Assembly: GCF_035984655.1 (NCBI RefSeq)
Contig: NZ_JAXCHT010000001.1
Location: forward strand, 186,001 to 250,000
DNA: 64,000 nucleotides
Source of the DNA: Actimicrobium sp035984655
Lineage (GTDB): Bacteria; Pseudomonadota; Gammaproteobacteria; Burkholderiales; Burkholderiaceae_D
Direction of reading: 5' to 3'
The translations under genes and the position numbers were made by a program. The notes beneath the pieces were generated by a model. The model saw only the letters and a list, made by a program, of their open reading frames with translations. It was not told the DNA's origin and did no database searches. Below are positions 1 through 7,872 of this stretch, in pieces. Position 1 is the stretch's first letter; each line of letters opens with the position of its first letter.

Positions 1-2
1 CG

Positions 3-152
3 GACAAGTATTTGCCGGCGCTGGCGCGCAGCCGGTACCAGGGCAGCACCGGCCTGCTGGCCTTCGATGAGCACGGCGATTTGCGCGATGCTGCGGTGAC
101 GCTGTATGTGTTTCGCGGCGGCGCGCGCAATCAGATCGGGATAATCCGCTAG
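3..152 (+). CDS. Branched-chain amino-acid ABC transporter substrate-binding protein, C-terminal end (partial)
   Basis: Only the last 49 codons are in the window; the gene enters from the left edge and stops at TAG. The visible end reads YQGSTGLLAFDEHGD and then TLYVFRGG, the pattern at the C-terminus of LivK/LivJ-type periplasmic binding proteins (usually G.TG.I.FD..GD followed by Y...G). It would deliver branched-chain amino acids or a similar ligand to a Liv-type ABC permease, but none of the partner genes is visible. It converges on the aldo/keto reductase with a 16-base gap. The assignment rests on a short tail, so the ligand cannot be judged. Confidence 0.6.
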   Translation, partial: DKYLPALARSRYQGSTGLLAFDEHGDLRDAAVTLYVFRGGARNQIGIIR

Positions 153-168
153 ATCGGCGCGCAATCCA

Positions 169-1071
169 TCAGGCCACTTCAGCACCCGTTGACGCCGCCA
201 GAATTGCAAACCAGTCTTCGCGCGCAAGGGTCACGGCGCAGGCGGACACCGCCTCGGCGATCGCCGCAATCCGGCCCGATCCGGTCAGCACCAGCGGCCG
301 GGACGGATGTTGCAATACCCAGGCCGTGGCAATCACCGCTTCGCTGACCGCGTGCAGTGCAGCGACCCGCGCCAGTTCGGCGCGCACCCGCTGCACCCGG
401 GCATCGCCGTCGCCAAACAACTGCCCGCCACCGAGCGCCGACCAGATCATCGGCGCGCAGCGCAGGCGCTGGGCCTGATCGAGCGAACCGTCGGTGAGCG
501 CGGCCGGCTGCAGCACCGACAGCTCGACCTGATTGGTCACCAGCGGCACCCGCGACGACAGCAGATCAAACTGCGCCGGCGTGAAGTTGGAAACACCGAA
601 ATGCAGCACCTTGCCGTCCTTTTGCAATTGCAGAAAAGCCTCGGCCACGGCATCCGCATCCATCAGCGGATCGGGGCGATGGATCAGCAGCAGATCCAGG
701 TGATCGGTGTGCATCGCCCGCAGCGACGTCTCGACCGACGCCAGGATATGCGCGCCGCTGGTGTCGTAATGCTTGACCCGGTGCTGTGGACGATTCGGAT
801 GCACCAGCTTGATGCCGCATTTGCTGACGATCTGCAGCCGCTTGCGCAAGCCCGGCGCCAGCGCGAGCGCCTCGCCGAGCAAGGTTTCCGACACATAGCC
901 GCCATAGATATCGGCCTGGTCGACCGTCGTCACGCCTAGCGCGAGTGCCTGCTCGAGCAGCGCCACCCGGGCCGCTGGCGCAAGATTCCACTCGGCCAGC
1001 CGCCACAGTCCGAACACGATCCGGGAGAATTCCGGACCGTCGGCGGCGAGCCGGATGCGCGGTGCGATCAC
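169..1071 (-). CDS. Aldo/keto reductase
   Basis: A 300-residue cytosolic NADPH-type aldo/keto reductase with a complete TIM-barrel length. The catalytic tetrad is visible: Asp51 and Tyr56 in VDQADIYG, Lys84 in VSKCGIK and His131 in LLIHRPDP. It resembles the YdhF branch of the family. It probably reduces carbonyl compounds; the substrate cannot be told from sequence. Its ATG overlaps the TGA of the upstream SHOCT gene by four bases (ATGA at 1068-1071), so the two are translationally coupled in one minus-strand operon whose promoter should lie right of 1901. Confidence 0.9.
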   Translation of the reverse strand: MIAPRIRLAADGPEFSRIVFGLWRLAEWNLAPAARVALLEQALALGVTTVDQADIYGGYVSETLLGEALALAPGLRKRLQIVSKCGIKLVHPNRPQHRVKHYDTSGAHILASVETSLRAMHTDHLDLLLIHRPDPLMDADAVAEAFLQLQKDGKVLHFGVSNFTPAQFDLLSSRVPLVTNQVELSVLQPAALTDGSLDQAQRLRCAPMIWSALGGGQLFGDGDARVQRVRAELARVAALHAVSEAVIATAWVLQHPSRPLVLTGSGRIAAIAEAVSACAVTLAREDWFAILAASTGAEVA

Positions 1072-1901
1072 AGCGATTTAAGGATGTCGGCGCGCTTGGC
1101 GGCGTACTCTTCTTCGGTGATCAAGTCTTGCGCGCGCAGGCGCTTGAGCGCTTTCAGGCGCTCTTCCTGGGCAGCATAGAACTTGTCATCGCGCGCCACC
1201 GGCAGCGGTGCAGCGACCGGGGCAGGTTGATATTGCGTTGGCATGGCCGGCGCAAGTATCGTATTTTTGGGCGTGTTTGGCGTCACCGACAGGATCACCG
1301 AGTCGGTGCGCGGATGCTGCATGCCCTCCGACGACAACACCACTTTCGATGCCTTGGCGCGACTGCCGAAGTTGAATTCGCGCGCCCGACGGGTGGCGCG
1401 ATAGGCGCCGATGAAATCGGTTTGTGCTTCGCCCACGATCAGGTTCAGGCCGGTGCGGTCGATGAAGGCGCGGCCGCTGGTGCCGACCTTGGTGCCCAGC
1501 ACGCCGCTGTTGCCGCGGCTGACCACAAAGAAAATCACATCCTGCTGCGGACCGGCCTTGGCCAGCGCCAGCGCCAGGCCACGCGCCAAACTGCTCGCGC
1601 TGTCGTCATCGAACAGGCCGACCGGCTTGCCCTTACTTTCTACCTTCAACAGCAACAGCGCGTGGCTGAGCGTATCGACCGGCAGTTCCTGCGGCTGCAG
1701 ATTGGCCGGGCCAGGATTGGCTGTCAGATAAATTTGGTCGAACTCGCCTTCGCTCCACGCCATGTCGCGCGGCGAACAGGAGGCGCAGGCTTCATAGCGA
1801 GCGCCCTCGGTCGAGGCGCCGGCAAAGGGCGCGGCGCCGAGCAGGGATAGTCCAAACAGGGTCGGCAACAGACGCGGGGCAATCAAGGTGATGAGGCGCA
1901 T
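1068..1901 (-). CDS. Secreted SHOCT-domain protein of unknown function
   Basis: A 277-residue protein with an N-terminal signal peptide (about residues 1-29, ending near AGAS) and a C-terminal SHOCT segment (about 250-275: ERLKALKRLRAQDLITEEEY). The middle has no domain I recognise. Two cysteines (CASC) lie just after the predicted cleavage point. SHOCT modules are short oligomerisation tails found on many unrelated proteins, so they do not give a function. It is the first gene of a two-gene operon with the aldo/keto reductase. A HexR-like operator lies about 127 bases upstream of its start, so sugar-dependent control is possible but unproven. Confidence 0.75.
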   Translation of the reverse strand: MRLITLIAPRLLPTLFGLSLLGAAPFAGASTEGARYEACASCSPRDMAWSEGEFDQIYLTANPGPANLQPQELPVDTLSHALLLLKVESKGKPVGLFDDDSASSLARGLALALAKAGPQQDVIFFVVSRGNSGVLGTKVGTSGRAFIDRTGLNLIVGEAQTDFIGAYRATRRAREFNFGSRAKASKVVLSSEGMQHPRTDSVILSVTPNTPKNTILAPAMPTQYQPAPVAAPLPVARDDKFYAAQEERLKALKRLRAQDLITEEEYAAKRADILKSL

Positions 1902-2027
1902 GAATTCTCCAAGGGGGCAAATGATGTCGAAAACGACATCAGGAAAAGCTGATGTTCAGGACAATTATTGAGGACTTTCGGTCTCTGCCAGAACAAATGG
2001 CAGAAAAGCGAATGTACTTCAATTACT

Positions 2028-2042
2028 TGTAGTATTAGTACA
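2028..2042. promoter_or_regulatory. HexR-like operator, distal lamB site
   Basis: TGTAGTATTAGTACA differs at only two of 15 positions from the zwf operator TGTAGCATTACTACA at 17552-17566. The outer TGTA...TACA halves are perfectly palindromic. It lies about 400 bases before lamB and 127 before the divergent SHOCT gene, so it could serve either or act as an auxiliary site. Confidence 0.55.
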
Positions 2043-2176
2043 GCAATTTTACAACACTCAACTATCATTGGTGCGGATTACCCTTCCGGCCGCATATTCT
2101 CATAGCAGAGATCAGGCTTAAATCCGAACTTCACGATGCGGCGTTGTTACATTTGCATCAAAAAAAATGCAATTTT

Positions 2177-2191
2177 TTTAGTAAAACTACA
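2177..2191. promoter_or_regulatory. HexR-like operator overlapping the lamB promoter -35 region
   Basis: TTTAGTAAAACTACA is the reverse complement of TGTAGTTTTACTAAA. Its first 13 bases are identical to the operator downstream of the gtsA promoter (17624-17636). It covers the -35 zone of the extended -10 promoter at 2198-2206, the usual place for a repressor that blocks RNA polymerase. Confidence 0.6.
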
Positions 2192-2206
2192 AAGAAATGC
2201 TAGAAT
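2178..2206 (+). promoter_or_regulatory. Predicted lamB promoter with extended -10
   Basis: TGC-TAGAAT at 2198-2206 is an extended -10 element (TGN plus a five-of-six match). The -35 region 17 bases upstream (TTAGTA, 2178-2183) is weak, as expected for an extended -10 promoter, and lies inside the HexR-like operator. Transcription would start near 2213. Confidence 0.45.
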
Positions 2207-2441
2207 TAATCACAGTGGCCTACAGGAATCCGTGCAGCAAATGCGATTTTATCGGTTTCAGCCTCAAACAGGCGAATTGTAGTTTCACTAGATTTTGGCC
2301 GTGACGATCTGTCATGTCCGAAAGTCTGGCGCAATGCCTGGCAGCTTGGAGCATATGCCGGGAGTAACAGGGAATTCGCGCTTGGTCGAGTTGACTAAGT
2401 TCGCGCACGACACAATTTTAAAAAATCTATTAGGAGATGAA

Positions 2442-3665
2442 ATGAGCCGCATTTTGAAATCACTGCCGGTGGCAGCCACATTGGCCTTGACAGCGTCGTT
2501 TGCGCAGGCCGCATTCCCAATCGACTTCGGTGGCTATTTCCGCTCCGGTTTCGGCACCTCCAGCGAAGGCGGCAAGGAAGCCTGTTTCGGCCTGGCTGGC
2601 GCGGGTTCGAAATTCCGCCTCGGTAACGAGTGCGAGACCTACGGCGAGCTGGCCTTCGGCGGCGAAGCCTTCAAGGGCGCCAACGGCTTCGGCATCCGCC
2701 TCAATACCCGGCTGGCATTCGTGGTCAAGAACAACACCGATTTCGAGCAGTATTCACCGGCATGGCGCGAAGCCAACGCTGTCGCCGAGAACATCGGTAC
2801 CGGCGCGTTCTCAAAAGCCAAGGCCTGGGTTGGCAAACGCTTCTACGATCGTCAAGACGTGCATATTTCGGATTACTACTTCTGGAATGACAGCGGTCCT
2901 GGCGCCGGTCTGGAGAACATTGATCTGGGCGGCGTCAAGCTGGCCTACGCCATCATCCGCAATGCCGACGATGCAGACAACAAGCGCACGATTCTTACCC
3001 ACGACATCCGCTTCTCGGGCATCAAGACCAATCCGGATGGCGAACTGACGCTGGGTGCCGAGCTGATGCAAAAGCGTAACGGCATTGGCGCCAGCGCTCC
3101 GACCGCCAGTGGCCACTTGCTGACCGCGATGCACGTGCAGAGCAATCTGATGGGCGGCTTCAACAAGATCGCACTCCAGTACGGCAAAGGCAGTGGCGCC
3201 GGTACCGGCAGCGTGAACTTTGGCGCGCTGACAGACGACAAGGTGACGCGCATTACCGAACAGATCATGGTCCAGCCTGAAGGCACCAAGTGGTCCGGAA
3301 TGGGTACCTTCGTGTACGAAGACAAGGAAACCGCATCGATCCACAGCAAATGGACTTCGTTCGGCGTGCGTCCGGTCTACCACTTCGCTGACAACATGAG
3401 TCTGGCAGCGGAATTCGGTTACGACCAGGTCAAGCCAGACAATCAGGCGACCCGTCATCTGACCAAGTTCACGATTGCTCCGCAACTGAGCGCCGGCAAT
3501 GGTTTCTGGTCGCGTCCGGTGCTGCGTGCGTACTACACTTACGCCAAGTGGAACGATGCTGCGCAATCGGCAGCGGGTGCTGGCGATGCGTTGTCGACAA
3601 CCGGTGCCTTCGGCGCCAAAACCAACGGCAGCACGGTTGGTTTCCAGGTCGAGACATGGTGGTAA
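2442..3665 (+). CDS. lamB: Maltoporin (LamB-type outer-membrane channel)
   Basis: A 407-residue outer-membrane porin. The start at 2442 is chosen because it follows a clear ribosome site (TAGGAGATGAA) and begins a normal signal peptide (SFAQA-A cleavage near residue 22); the longer frame to 2295 has neither. The mature protein opens with FPIDFGGYFRSGFG, has the N-terminal pattern of LamB, and ends in VETWW, with a terminal aromatic residue as the barrel-assembly machinery requires. It should form a trimeric 18-strand channel for maltose and maltodextrins. It heads the maltodextrin cluster and is followed by a strong hairpin, so it may be made in excess of the downstream genes. Confidence 0.93.
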   Translation: MSRILKSLPVAATLALTASFAQAAFPIDFGGYFRSGFGTSSEGGKEACFGLAGAGSKFRLGNECETYGELAFGGEAFKGANGFGIRLNTRLAFVVKNNTDFEQYSPAWREANAVAENIGTGAFSKAKAWVGKRFYDRQDVHISDYYFWNDSGPGAGLENIDLGGVKLAYAIIRNADDADNKRTILTHDIRFSGIKTNPDGELTLGAELMQKRNGIGASAPTASGHLLTAMHVQSNLMGGFNKIALQYGKGSGAGTGSVNFGALTDDKVTRITEQIMVQPEGTKWSGMGTFVYEDKETASIHSKWTSFGVRPVYHFADNMSLAAEFGYDQVKPDNQATRHLTKFTIAPQLSAGNGFWSRPVLRAYYTYAKWNDAAQSAAGAGDALSTTGAFGAKTNGSTVGFQVETWW

Positions 3666-3672
3666 GTTGACC

Positions 3673-3710
3673 CATGGCCGCAGCCCCGCGCTGCGGCCAT
3701 GTTTCATTTT
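3673..3710 (+). terminator. Hairpin after lamB, probable terminator or attenuator
   Basis: A perfect 10-base stem (ATGGCCGCAG at 3674-3683 with CTGCGGCCAT at 3691-3700) and a 7-base loop is followed by GTTTCATTTT. The T tract is interrupted, so some read-through into the glucosidase gene is likely. Confidence 0.6.
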
Positions 3711-3791
3711 CTGGAGTTTGTCCTCGGCCAGCAACGGCCTTGACTCGTCTTCGTCAGCTTGTCGACGAGTCTCTTTTCTACCGGAACCATC

Positions 3792-5423
3792 ATGATGCAT
3801 TCCGATCGCAGCCCCGACTGGTGGCGTGCGGCAGTCATATACCAAATCTACCCCCGCAGTTTTTTTGACAGTAATGGCGATGGCGTCGGCGACCTGCCGG
3901 GCATCACCGCGAAACTCGATTACGTCGCCGGTCTCGGCGTCGATGTGGTGTGGATATCCCCTTTCTTTACGTCGCCGATGAAGGATTTCGGCTACGACAT
4001 CAGCGATTACTGCGACGTCGATCCGCTGTTCGGCACCCTTGCAGATTGCGACGCCCTGATCGCCCGCGCCCATGAATTGGGACTGCGCGTGATGATCGAC
4101 CAGGTGCTGTCGCACACCTCGGATGCCCATCCGTGGTTTACCGAGAGCCGCAGCAGCCGCGATAATCCGAAGGCCGACTGGTATGTCTGGGCCGATGCCC
4201 GCGACGACGGCAGCGCGCCGACCAACTGGCTGTCGGTGTTCGGCGGCTCGGCCTGGCAATGGGACACGCAACGCCGGCAGTACTACCTGCACAATTTCCT
4301 GAGCTGCCAGCCGGACCTGAATTTTCATTGTGCTGCGGTGCAGGATGCCCATCTGGCCAATCTGCGTTTCTGGCTGGAGCGCGGCGTCGACGACATCCGG
4401 CTCGATGCCTGCAACTTCCATTTCCACGACCAGCTGCTGCGTAACAATCCGCCAGCCACCAAACGCGATACCAGCAGCGTGTCGGCCGTCAATCCGTATG
4501 GCATGCAGGCGCATGTGTACGACAAGACGCGTCCCGAGAACCTGGCATTTCTGGTGCGCCTGCGCACGCTGATGAACGAATTCAAGGCCGTCGCCATTGG
4601 CGAAGTCGGGGCCGACGATTCGCTGGCCGTGATGGCCGACTACACCGCCGACGGTGACAAGCTGCAACTGGCCTACAGCTTCAATTTGCTGACGCCCGAA
4701 TTTTCAGCCCACCATATCCGCACCCAGGTCGAGCAGTTTGAAGCCCGCGTGGCGGGTGGCTGGGCCTCGTGGTCGATTGGCAACCATGACAGCGTGCGCG
4801 TCATGACACGCTGGGGCGGCGCCCATGCACCCACCCAACTGGCCAAGGTGCTGCTGGCGATGCAGCTGTCGCTGCGCGGCACACCCTGCCTGTACCAGGG
4901 CGACGAGCTGGCATTGACCGAAGCGGACATCCCGTTCGATCAGCTGCAGGACCCGTATGGGATTACGTTCTGGCCCGACTTCAAAGGCCGCGACGGTTGT
5001 CGCACGCCGATGCCGTGGCAGGCGACCCAGCCACATGCAGGCTTCACCCATGGCAAGCCGTGGCTGCCGGTGCCGCCGGAACATGCGCGCGCTGCCGTCG
5101 ATGCGCAAGATCGGGAGCCGTCTTCGCCGCTGAATTTTGCGCGCAACATGATTGCGTGGCGGCGTCAGTTCCCGCAGCTCACGATCGGCCAGATCCGGTT
5201 TTTCGACACCGCCGAACCGGTGCTGGCATTGCGGCGCGATCTGCCCGGCATGCCAGCACTGCTGGCCGCCTTCAACCTCGGCGACCAACCCGTCACCTTC
5301 AGCTGGCCCGATGCCAGCGCTGCGACTGCATTGTTCGGCAGCGGACTGACCGGAACGGCCGCCAACGGCACCATCACCTTGCCCGCCTTCGATGGCTGGT
5401 TTGGCGCAATCGGACAAGGATAA
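3792..5423 (+). CDS. GH13 alpha-glucosidase (oligo-1,6-/maltodextrin glucosidase type)
   Basis: A 543-residue cytosolic glycoside hydrolase of family 13. It begins WWRAAVIYQIYPRSF, the signature of the oligo-1,6-glucosidase/trehalose-6-phosphate-hydrolase/AglA branch. The retaining machinery is complete: nucleophile Asp205 in IRLDACNF, acid/base Glu271 in IGEVGADD and Asp333 in GNHDS. No signal peptide is visible, so it should cut imported maltodextrins to glucose in the cytoplasm. The start is one of two adjacent ATGs (3792 or 3795); a TTG at 3759 would add a poor N-terminus. It sits between lamB and malK, four bases from malK, consistent with a maltose operon. Exact linkage preference is uncertain. 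Confidence 0.9.
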   Translation: MMHSDRSPDWWRAAVIYQIYPRSFFDSNGDGVGDLPGITAKLDYVAGLGVDVVWISPFFTSPMKDFGYDISDYCDVDPLFGTLADCDALIARAHELGLRVMIDQVLSHTSDAHPWFTESRSSRDNPKADWYVWADARDDGSAPTNWLSVFGGSAWQWDTQRRQYYLHNFLSCQPDLNFHCAAVQDAHLANLRFWLERGVDDIRLDACNFHFHDQLLRNNPPATKRDTSSVSAVNPYGMQAHVYDKTRPENLAFLVRLRTLMNEFKAVAIGEVGADDSLAVMADYTADGDKLQLAYSFNLLTPEFSAHHIRTQVEQFEARVAGGWASWSIGNHDSVRVMTRWGGAHAPTQLAKVLLAMQLSLRGTPCLYQGDELALTEADIPFDQLQDPYGITFWPDFKGRDGCRTPMPWQATQPHAGFTHGKPWLPVPPEHARAAVDAQDREPSSPLNFARNMIAWRRQFPQLTIGQIRFFDTAEPVLALRRDLPGMPALLAAFNLGDQPVTFSWPDASAATALFGSGLTGTAANGTITLPAFDGWFGAIGQG

Positions 5424-5427
5424 TTAC

Positions 5428-6504
5428 ATGGCAGGACTGCAGCTCACGGGCATCAAGAAATCATTCGGCGACGTCAAGGTGCTGCATGGGATCGATCTGG
5501 ACATCGCCGACGGCGAGTTCATCGTCTTCGTCGGTCCCAGCGGTTGCGGCAAGTCGACCTTGCTGCGCGCCATTTGCGGGCTGGAAGAAATTACCGCGGG
5601 CGAGCTGAAGATCGGCGCGCGCCTGGTCAACGACATCCCGCCGGCGCAGCGCGGCATTGCGATGGTGTTTCAAAGCTATGCGCTGTATCCGCACATGAGC
5701 GTGTTCGACAACATGGCGTTCGGCCTCAAGCTGGCCGGCGATGAAAAAGGCGCCACCCGCAACGCCGTGATGCATGCCGCCAAGGTGCTGCATATCGAGC
5801 CGCTGCTGGAGCGCAAGCCCAAGGAACTCTCCGGCGGCCAGCGCCAACGGGTGGCGATCGGTCGCGCCATCGTGCGCAAGCCCGACGTGTTCCTGTTTGA
5901 TGAACCGCTGTCGAATCTCGATGCCTCGCTGCGCGTCCAGATGCGCATCGAGCTGGCCAACCTGCATCGCGAGTTGCGCGCCACCATGCTGTACGTGACG
6001 CATGACCAGATCGAGGCAATGACGCTGGCCGACCGCATCGTGGTGCTCAATGCCGGCCGCATCGAACAGGTCGGCAAGCCGCTGGAGCTGTATCACCGCC
6101 CGGACAATCTGTTCGTGGCCGGCTTTCTCGGCTCGCCGCGCATGAATTTCTTCAAGGGCAGCGTGCGCGTCGGCGGCCACAACAACCTCACCGTTGGTAT
6201 CGGCGACGCCACCTTTGACGTCGACACCACGCGCACCCTGGCCGTTGGCACCGAGGTCACCATCGGCGCCCGTCCGGAGCACATCACGCTGGGCGACAAC
6301 CCGGGCGGCGTGCCGGTCGAGGTGCATGCGGTCGAGCATCTCGGTGACGTCAGCTATATCTATGTGACCGTGGCCGGCAGCGACGTACCGCTGGTGGTGC
6401 GCAGTGCGCCGGACAGGGAGTGGGAAATCGGCCAGAAAACCGCACTGACGATTGCACCAGGCTGGCTGCATGTGTTTGACGAAGACGGCCGCGCCTGCCG
6501 CTGA
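5428..6504 (+). CDS. malK: Maltose/maltodextrin ABC transporter ATP-binding protein MalK
   Basis: A 358-residue ATPase of the MalK/UgpC family that drives sugar import with MalFG. Walker A is GPSGCGKST (residues 36-44); the signature LSGGQRQRV, Walker B FLFDEPLSNLDA and H-switch YVTHD follow in order. About 120 C-terminal residues form the regulatory MOP/OB domain (TIGARPEHITLGD). The ATG at 5428 has AAGGA eight bases upstream; the longer frame from 5392 overlaps the glucosidase gene. The gap to the glucosidase is only four bases, implying co-translation. Such ATPases can be shared between transporters, and gtsD is its paralogue here. Confidence 0.92.
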   Translation: MAGLQLTGIKKSFGDVKVLHGIDLDIADGEFIVFVGPSGCGKSTLLRAICGLEEITAGELKIGARLVNDIPPAQRGIAMVFQSYALYPHMSVFDNMAFGLKLAGDEKGATRNAVMHAAKVLHIEPLLERKPKELSGGQRQRVAIGRAIVRKPDVFLFDEPLSNLDASLRVQMRIELANLHRELRATMLYVTHDQIEAMTLADRIVVLNAGRIEQVGKPLELYHRPDNLFVAGFLGSPRMNFFKGSVRVGGHNNLTVGIGDATFDVDTTRTLAVGTEVTIGARPEHITLGDNPGGVPVEVHAVEHLGDVSYIYVTVAGSDVPLVVRSAPDREWEIGQKTALTIAPGWLHVFDEDGRACR

Positions 6505-6516
6505 TTGCTTCATTCA

Positions 6517-6548
6517 GGCAGGGTGCGTAACGCGGGCCGCACCCTGCC
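6517..6548 (+). repeat. malK-malE intercistronic hairpin
   Basis: A perfect 11-base inverted repeat (GGCAGGGTGCG at 6517-6527, CGCACCCTGCC at 6538-6548) with a 10-base loop. No T tract follows, so it is more likely an RNA stability or processing element than a terminator. Confidence 0.6.
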
Positions 6549-6586
6549 ATCTCAATAACAGCCTCGTGATTTCAATGGAGAAGACA

Positions 6587-7798
6587 ATGTCACTTTCAAC
6601 ACGCAATTTCACTCGCCGCAAGCTGGTCGCCGCAATGCTGATGGTCAGCGCCCTTGGCGGCGTCAGCACGGCGTTTGCCGCTGAACCCGGCAAATTGCTG
6701 ATCTGGGTCAATGGCGACAAGGGTTACAAGGGCATCGCCAAACTGGGCGAAGAGTTCACCAAAAAGACCGGCATCCAGGTTGTCGTCGAACATCCGGAAG
6801 ATGCACCCACCAAATTCCAGCAGGCCGCTGCAGCAGGCAAGGGTCCGGACATCTGGATCTGGCCGCATGACCGCCTTGGCGAATGGATTGCCGGCGGCTT
6901 GCTGCAATCGATCGAGCCGAGCAAGGCCGTGCATGACGGCATCGATCCGCTGGCATGGAAAGCCTTCACGGTCGGCGGCAAGACCTGGGGCTATCCGCTC
7001 TCGATCGAAGCGGTTGCACTGATCTACAACAAGGATCTGGTGAAGACCCCGCCAAAGACGTTCGAAGAAATCCTGGCGCTGGACAAGAAGCTCTCGGCCG
7101 ACGGCAAGAAAGCCATCCTGTGGGATTACACCAATACCTATTTCACCTGGCCGATGCTGGCCGCCGGCGGCGGTTATGCCTTTAACCTGAAAGCCGACGG
7201 CAATTACGATGCGACCAAAACCGGTGTCAACAATGCCGGCGCAATCGCTGGCGCCGACATGCTGTTGAAGCTGGTGAAATCGGATGCGATGCCAAAGGGC
7301 GCCGGCTACTCGGACATGGAAGCCGGCTTCAACCAGGGCAAGATCGCCATGATGATCAATGGCCCGTGGGCCTGGGACAACGTGCGCAAATCGAAGATCA
7401 ACTTCGGCGTGGCACCGATTCCAACCGTCGGCGGCAAGACTGCCGTGCCGTTCGTCGGCGTGCTGGGCGCGATGATTTCGAAAGCCAGTCCGAACAAGGA
7501 TGTGGCGACCGAATTCCTCGAAGGCGAGATGCTGACCGTGGCCGGACTGAAAACCATCAACGCGGATGTTCCGCTGGGCACACCGGCCAACAAGGCGCTG
7601 TTCAACGAACTCAAGACCGATCCGAACATCCAGGCAACGATGGCCAGCGCACAGGCCGGTGTCCCGATGCCAAACAATCCGGAGATGGGTCGCTTCTGGT
7701 CCTCGATGAAATCGGCGCTGGAAAACATCACGCAGGGTCGCCAGGGCACCAAGGAAGGTCTTGATGCTGCCGCCAAGCGCATCCTGACGGCGAACTAA
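6587..7798 (+). CDS. malE: Maltose/maltodextrin-binding periplasmic protein MalE
   Basis: A 403-residue solute-binding protein that captures maltodextrins in the periplasm and presents them to MalFG. It has a signal peptide (cleavage near AFAA-EPGKLLIWVNGDKGY) and close similarity to Escherichia coli MalE at GKLLIWVNGDKGYKGIA, AAAGKGPDIWIWPHDRLGEW and AMMINGPWAWDN. ATG 6587 is preferred because GGAG at 6577-6580 is well spaced; an in-frame ATG at 6575 would add four residues. It is flanked on both sides by stable hairpins, which in enteric bacteria accompany high expression of the binding protein relative to the membrane components. Confidence 0.93.
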   Translation: MSLSTRNFTRRKLVAAMLMVSALGGVSTAFAAEPGKLLIWVNGDKGYKGIAKLGEEFTKKTGIQVVVEHPEDAPTKFQQAAAAGKGPDIWIWPHDRLGEWIAGGLLQSIEPSKAVHDGIDPLAWKAFTVGGKTWGYPLSIEAVALIYNKDLVKTPPKTFEEILALDKKLSADGKKAILWDYTNTYFTWPMLAAGGGYAFNLKADGNYDATKTGVNNAGAIAGADMLLKLVKSDAMPKGAGYSDMEAGFNQGKIAMMINGPWAWDNVRKSKINFGVAPIPTVGGKTAVPFVGVLGAMISKASPNKDVATEFLEGEMLTVAGLKTINADVPLGTPANKALFNELKTDPNIQATMASAQAGVPMPNNPEMGRFWSSMKSALENITQGRQGTKEGLDAAAKRILTAN

Positions 7799-7802
7799 CA
7801 GC

Positions 7803-7842
7803 ACCGCACTGATGCGGTTCGCCGAGCGATTCGGTGAACCGC
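7803..7842 (+). repeat. malE-malF intercistronic hairpin(s)
   Basis: Two competing stems are seen: ACCGCA (7803-7808) with TGCGGT (7813-7818), and GCGGTTCGCCG (7814-7824) with CGGTGAACCGC (7832-7842, one mismatch). The second is followed by TTTTCG. This suggests partial termination or 3'-end protection of the malE message. Confidence 0.5.
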
Positions 7843-7872
7843 TTTTCGCATTCCCGAATTCAAAGACCGCTC

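Larger units (their letters stand above)
1902..2441. other. 540-bp AT-rich intergenic regulatory region between the SHOCT operon and lamB
   Basis: No convincing gene is seen in this 540-base gap. The 61-codon minus-strand frame at 1883-2068 and the 5' extension of the lamB frame (2295-2441) lack ribosome sites and recognisable domains. The stretch is much richer in A and T than its flanks. It holds two HexR-like operators (2028-2042 and 2177-2191) and an extended -10 promoter facing lamB (2198-2206). The lamB leader would then be about 229 bases long, unusually long, leaving room for post-transcriptional control. Confidence 0.7.

Noticed and set aside
1883..2068. Small minus-strand frame upstream of the SHOCT gene
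   Set aside because: AT-rich intergenic composition, no ribosome site, and it covers a probable operator.
2811..4667. 618-codon minus-strand open frame antisense to lamB and the glucosidase
   Set aside because: It mirrors the codon positions of two clear genes on the other strand and contains no recognisable domain or start signal; high GC makes such shadows common.
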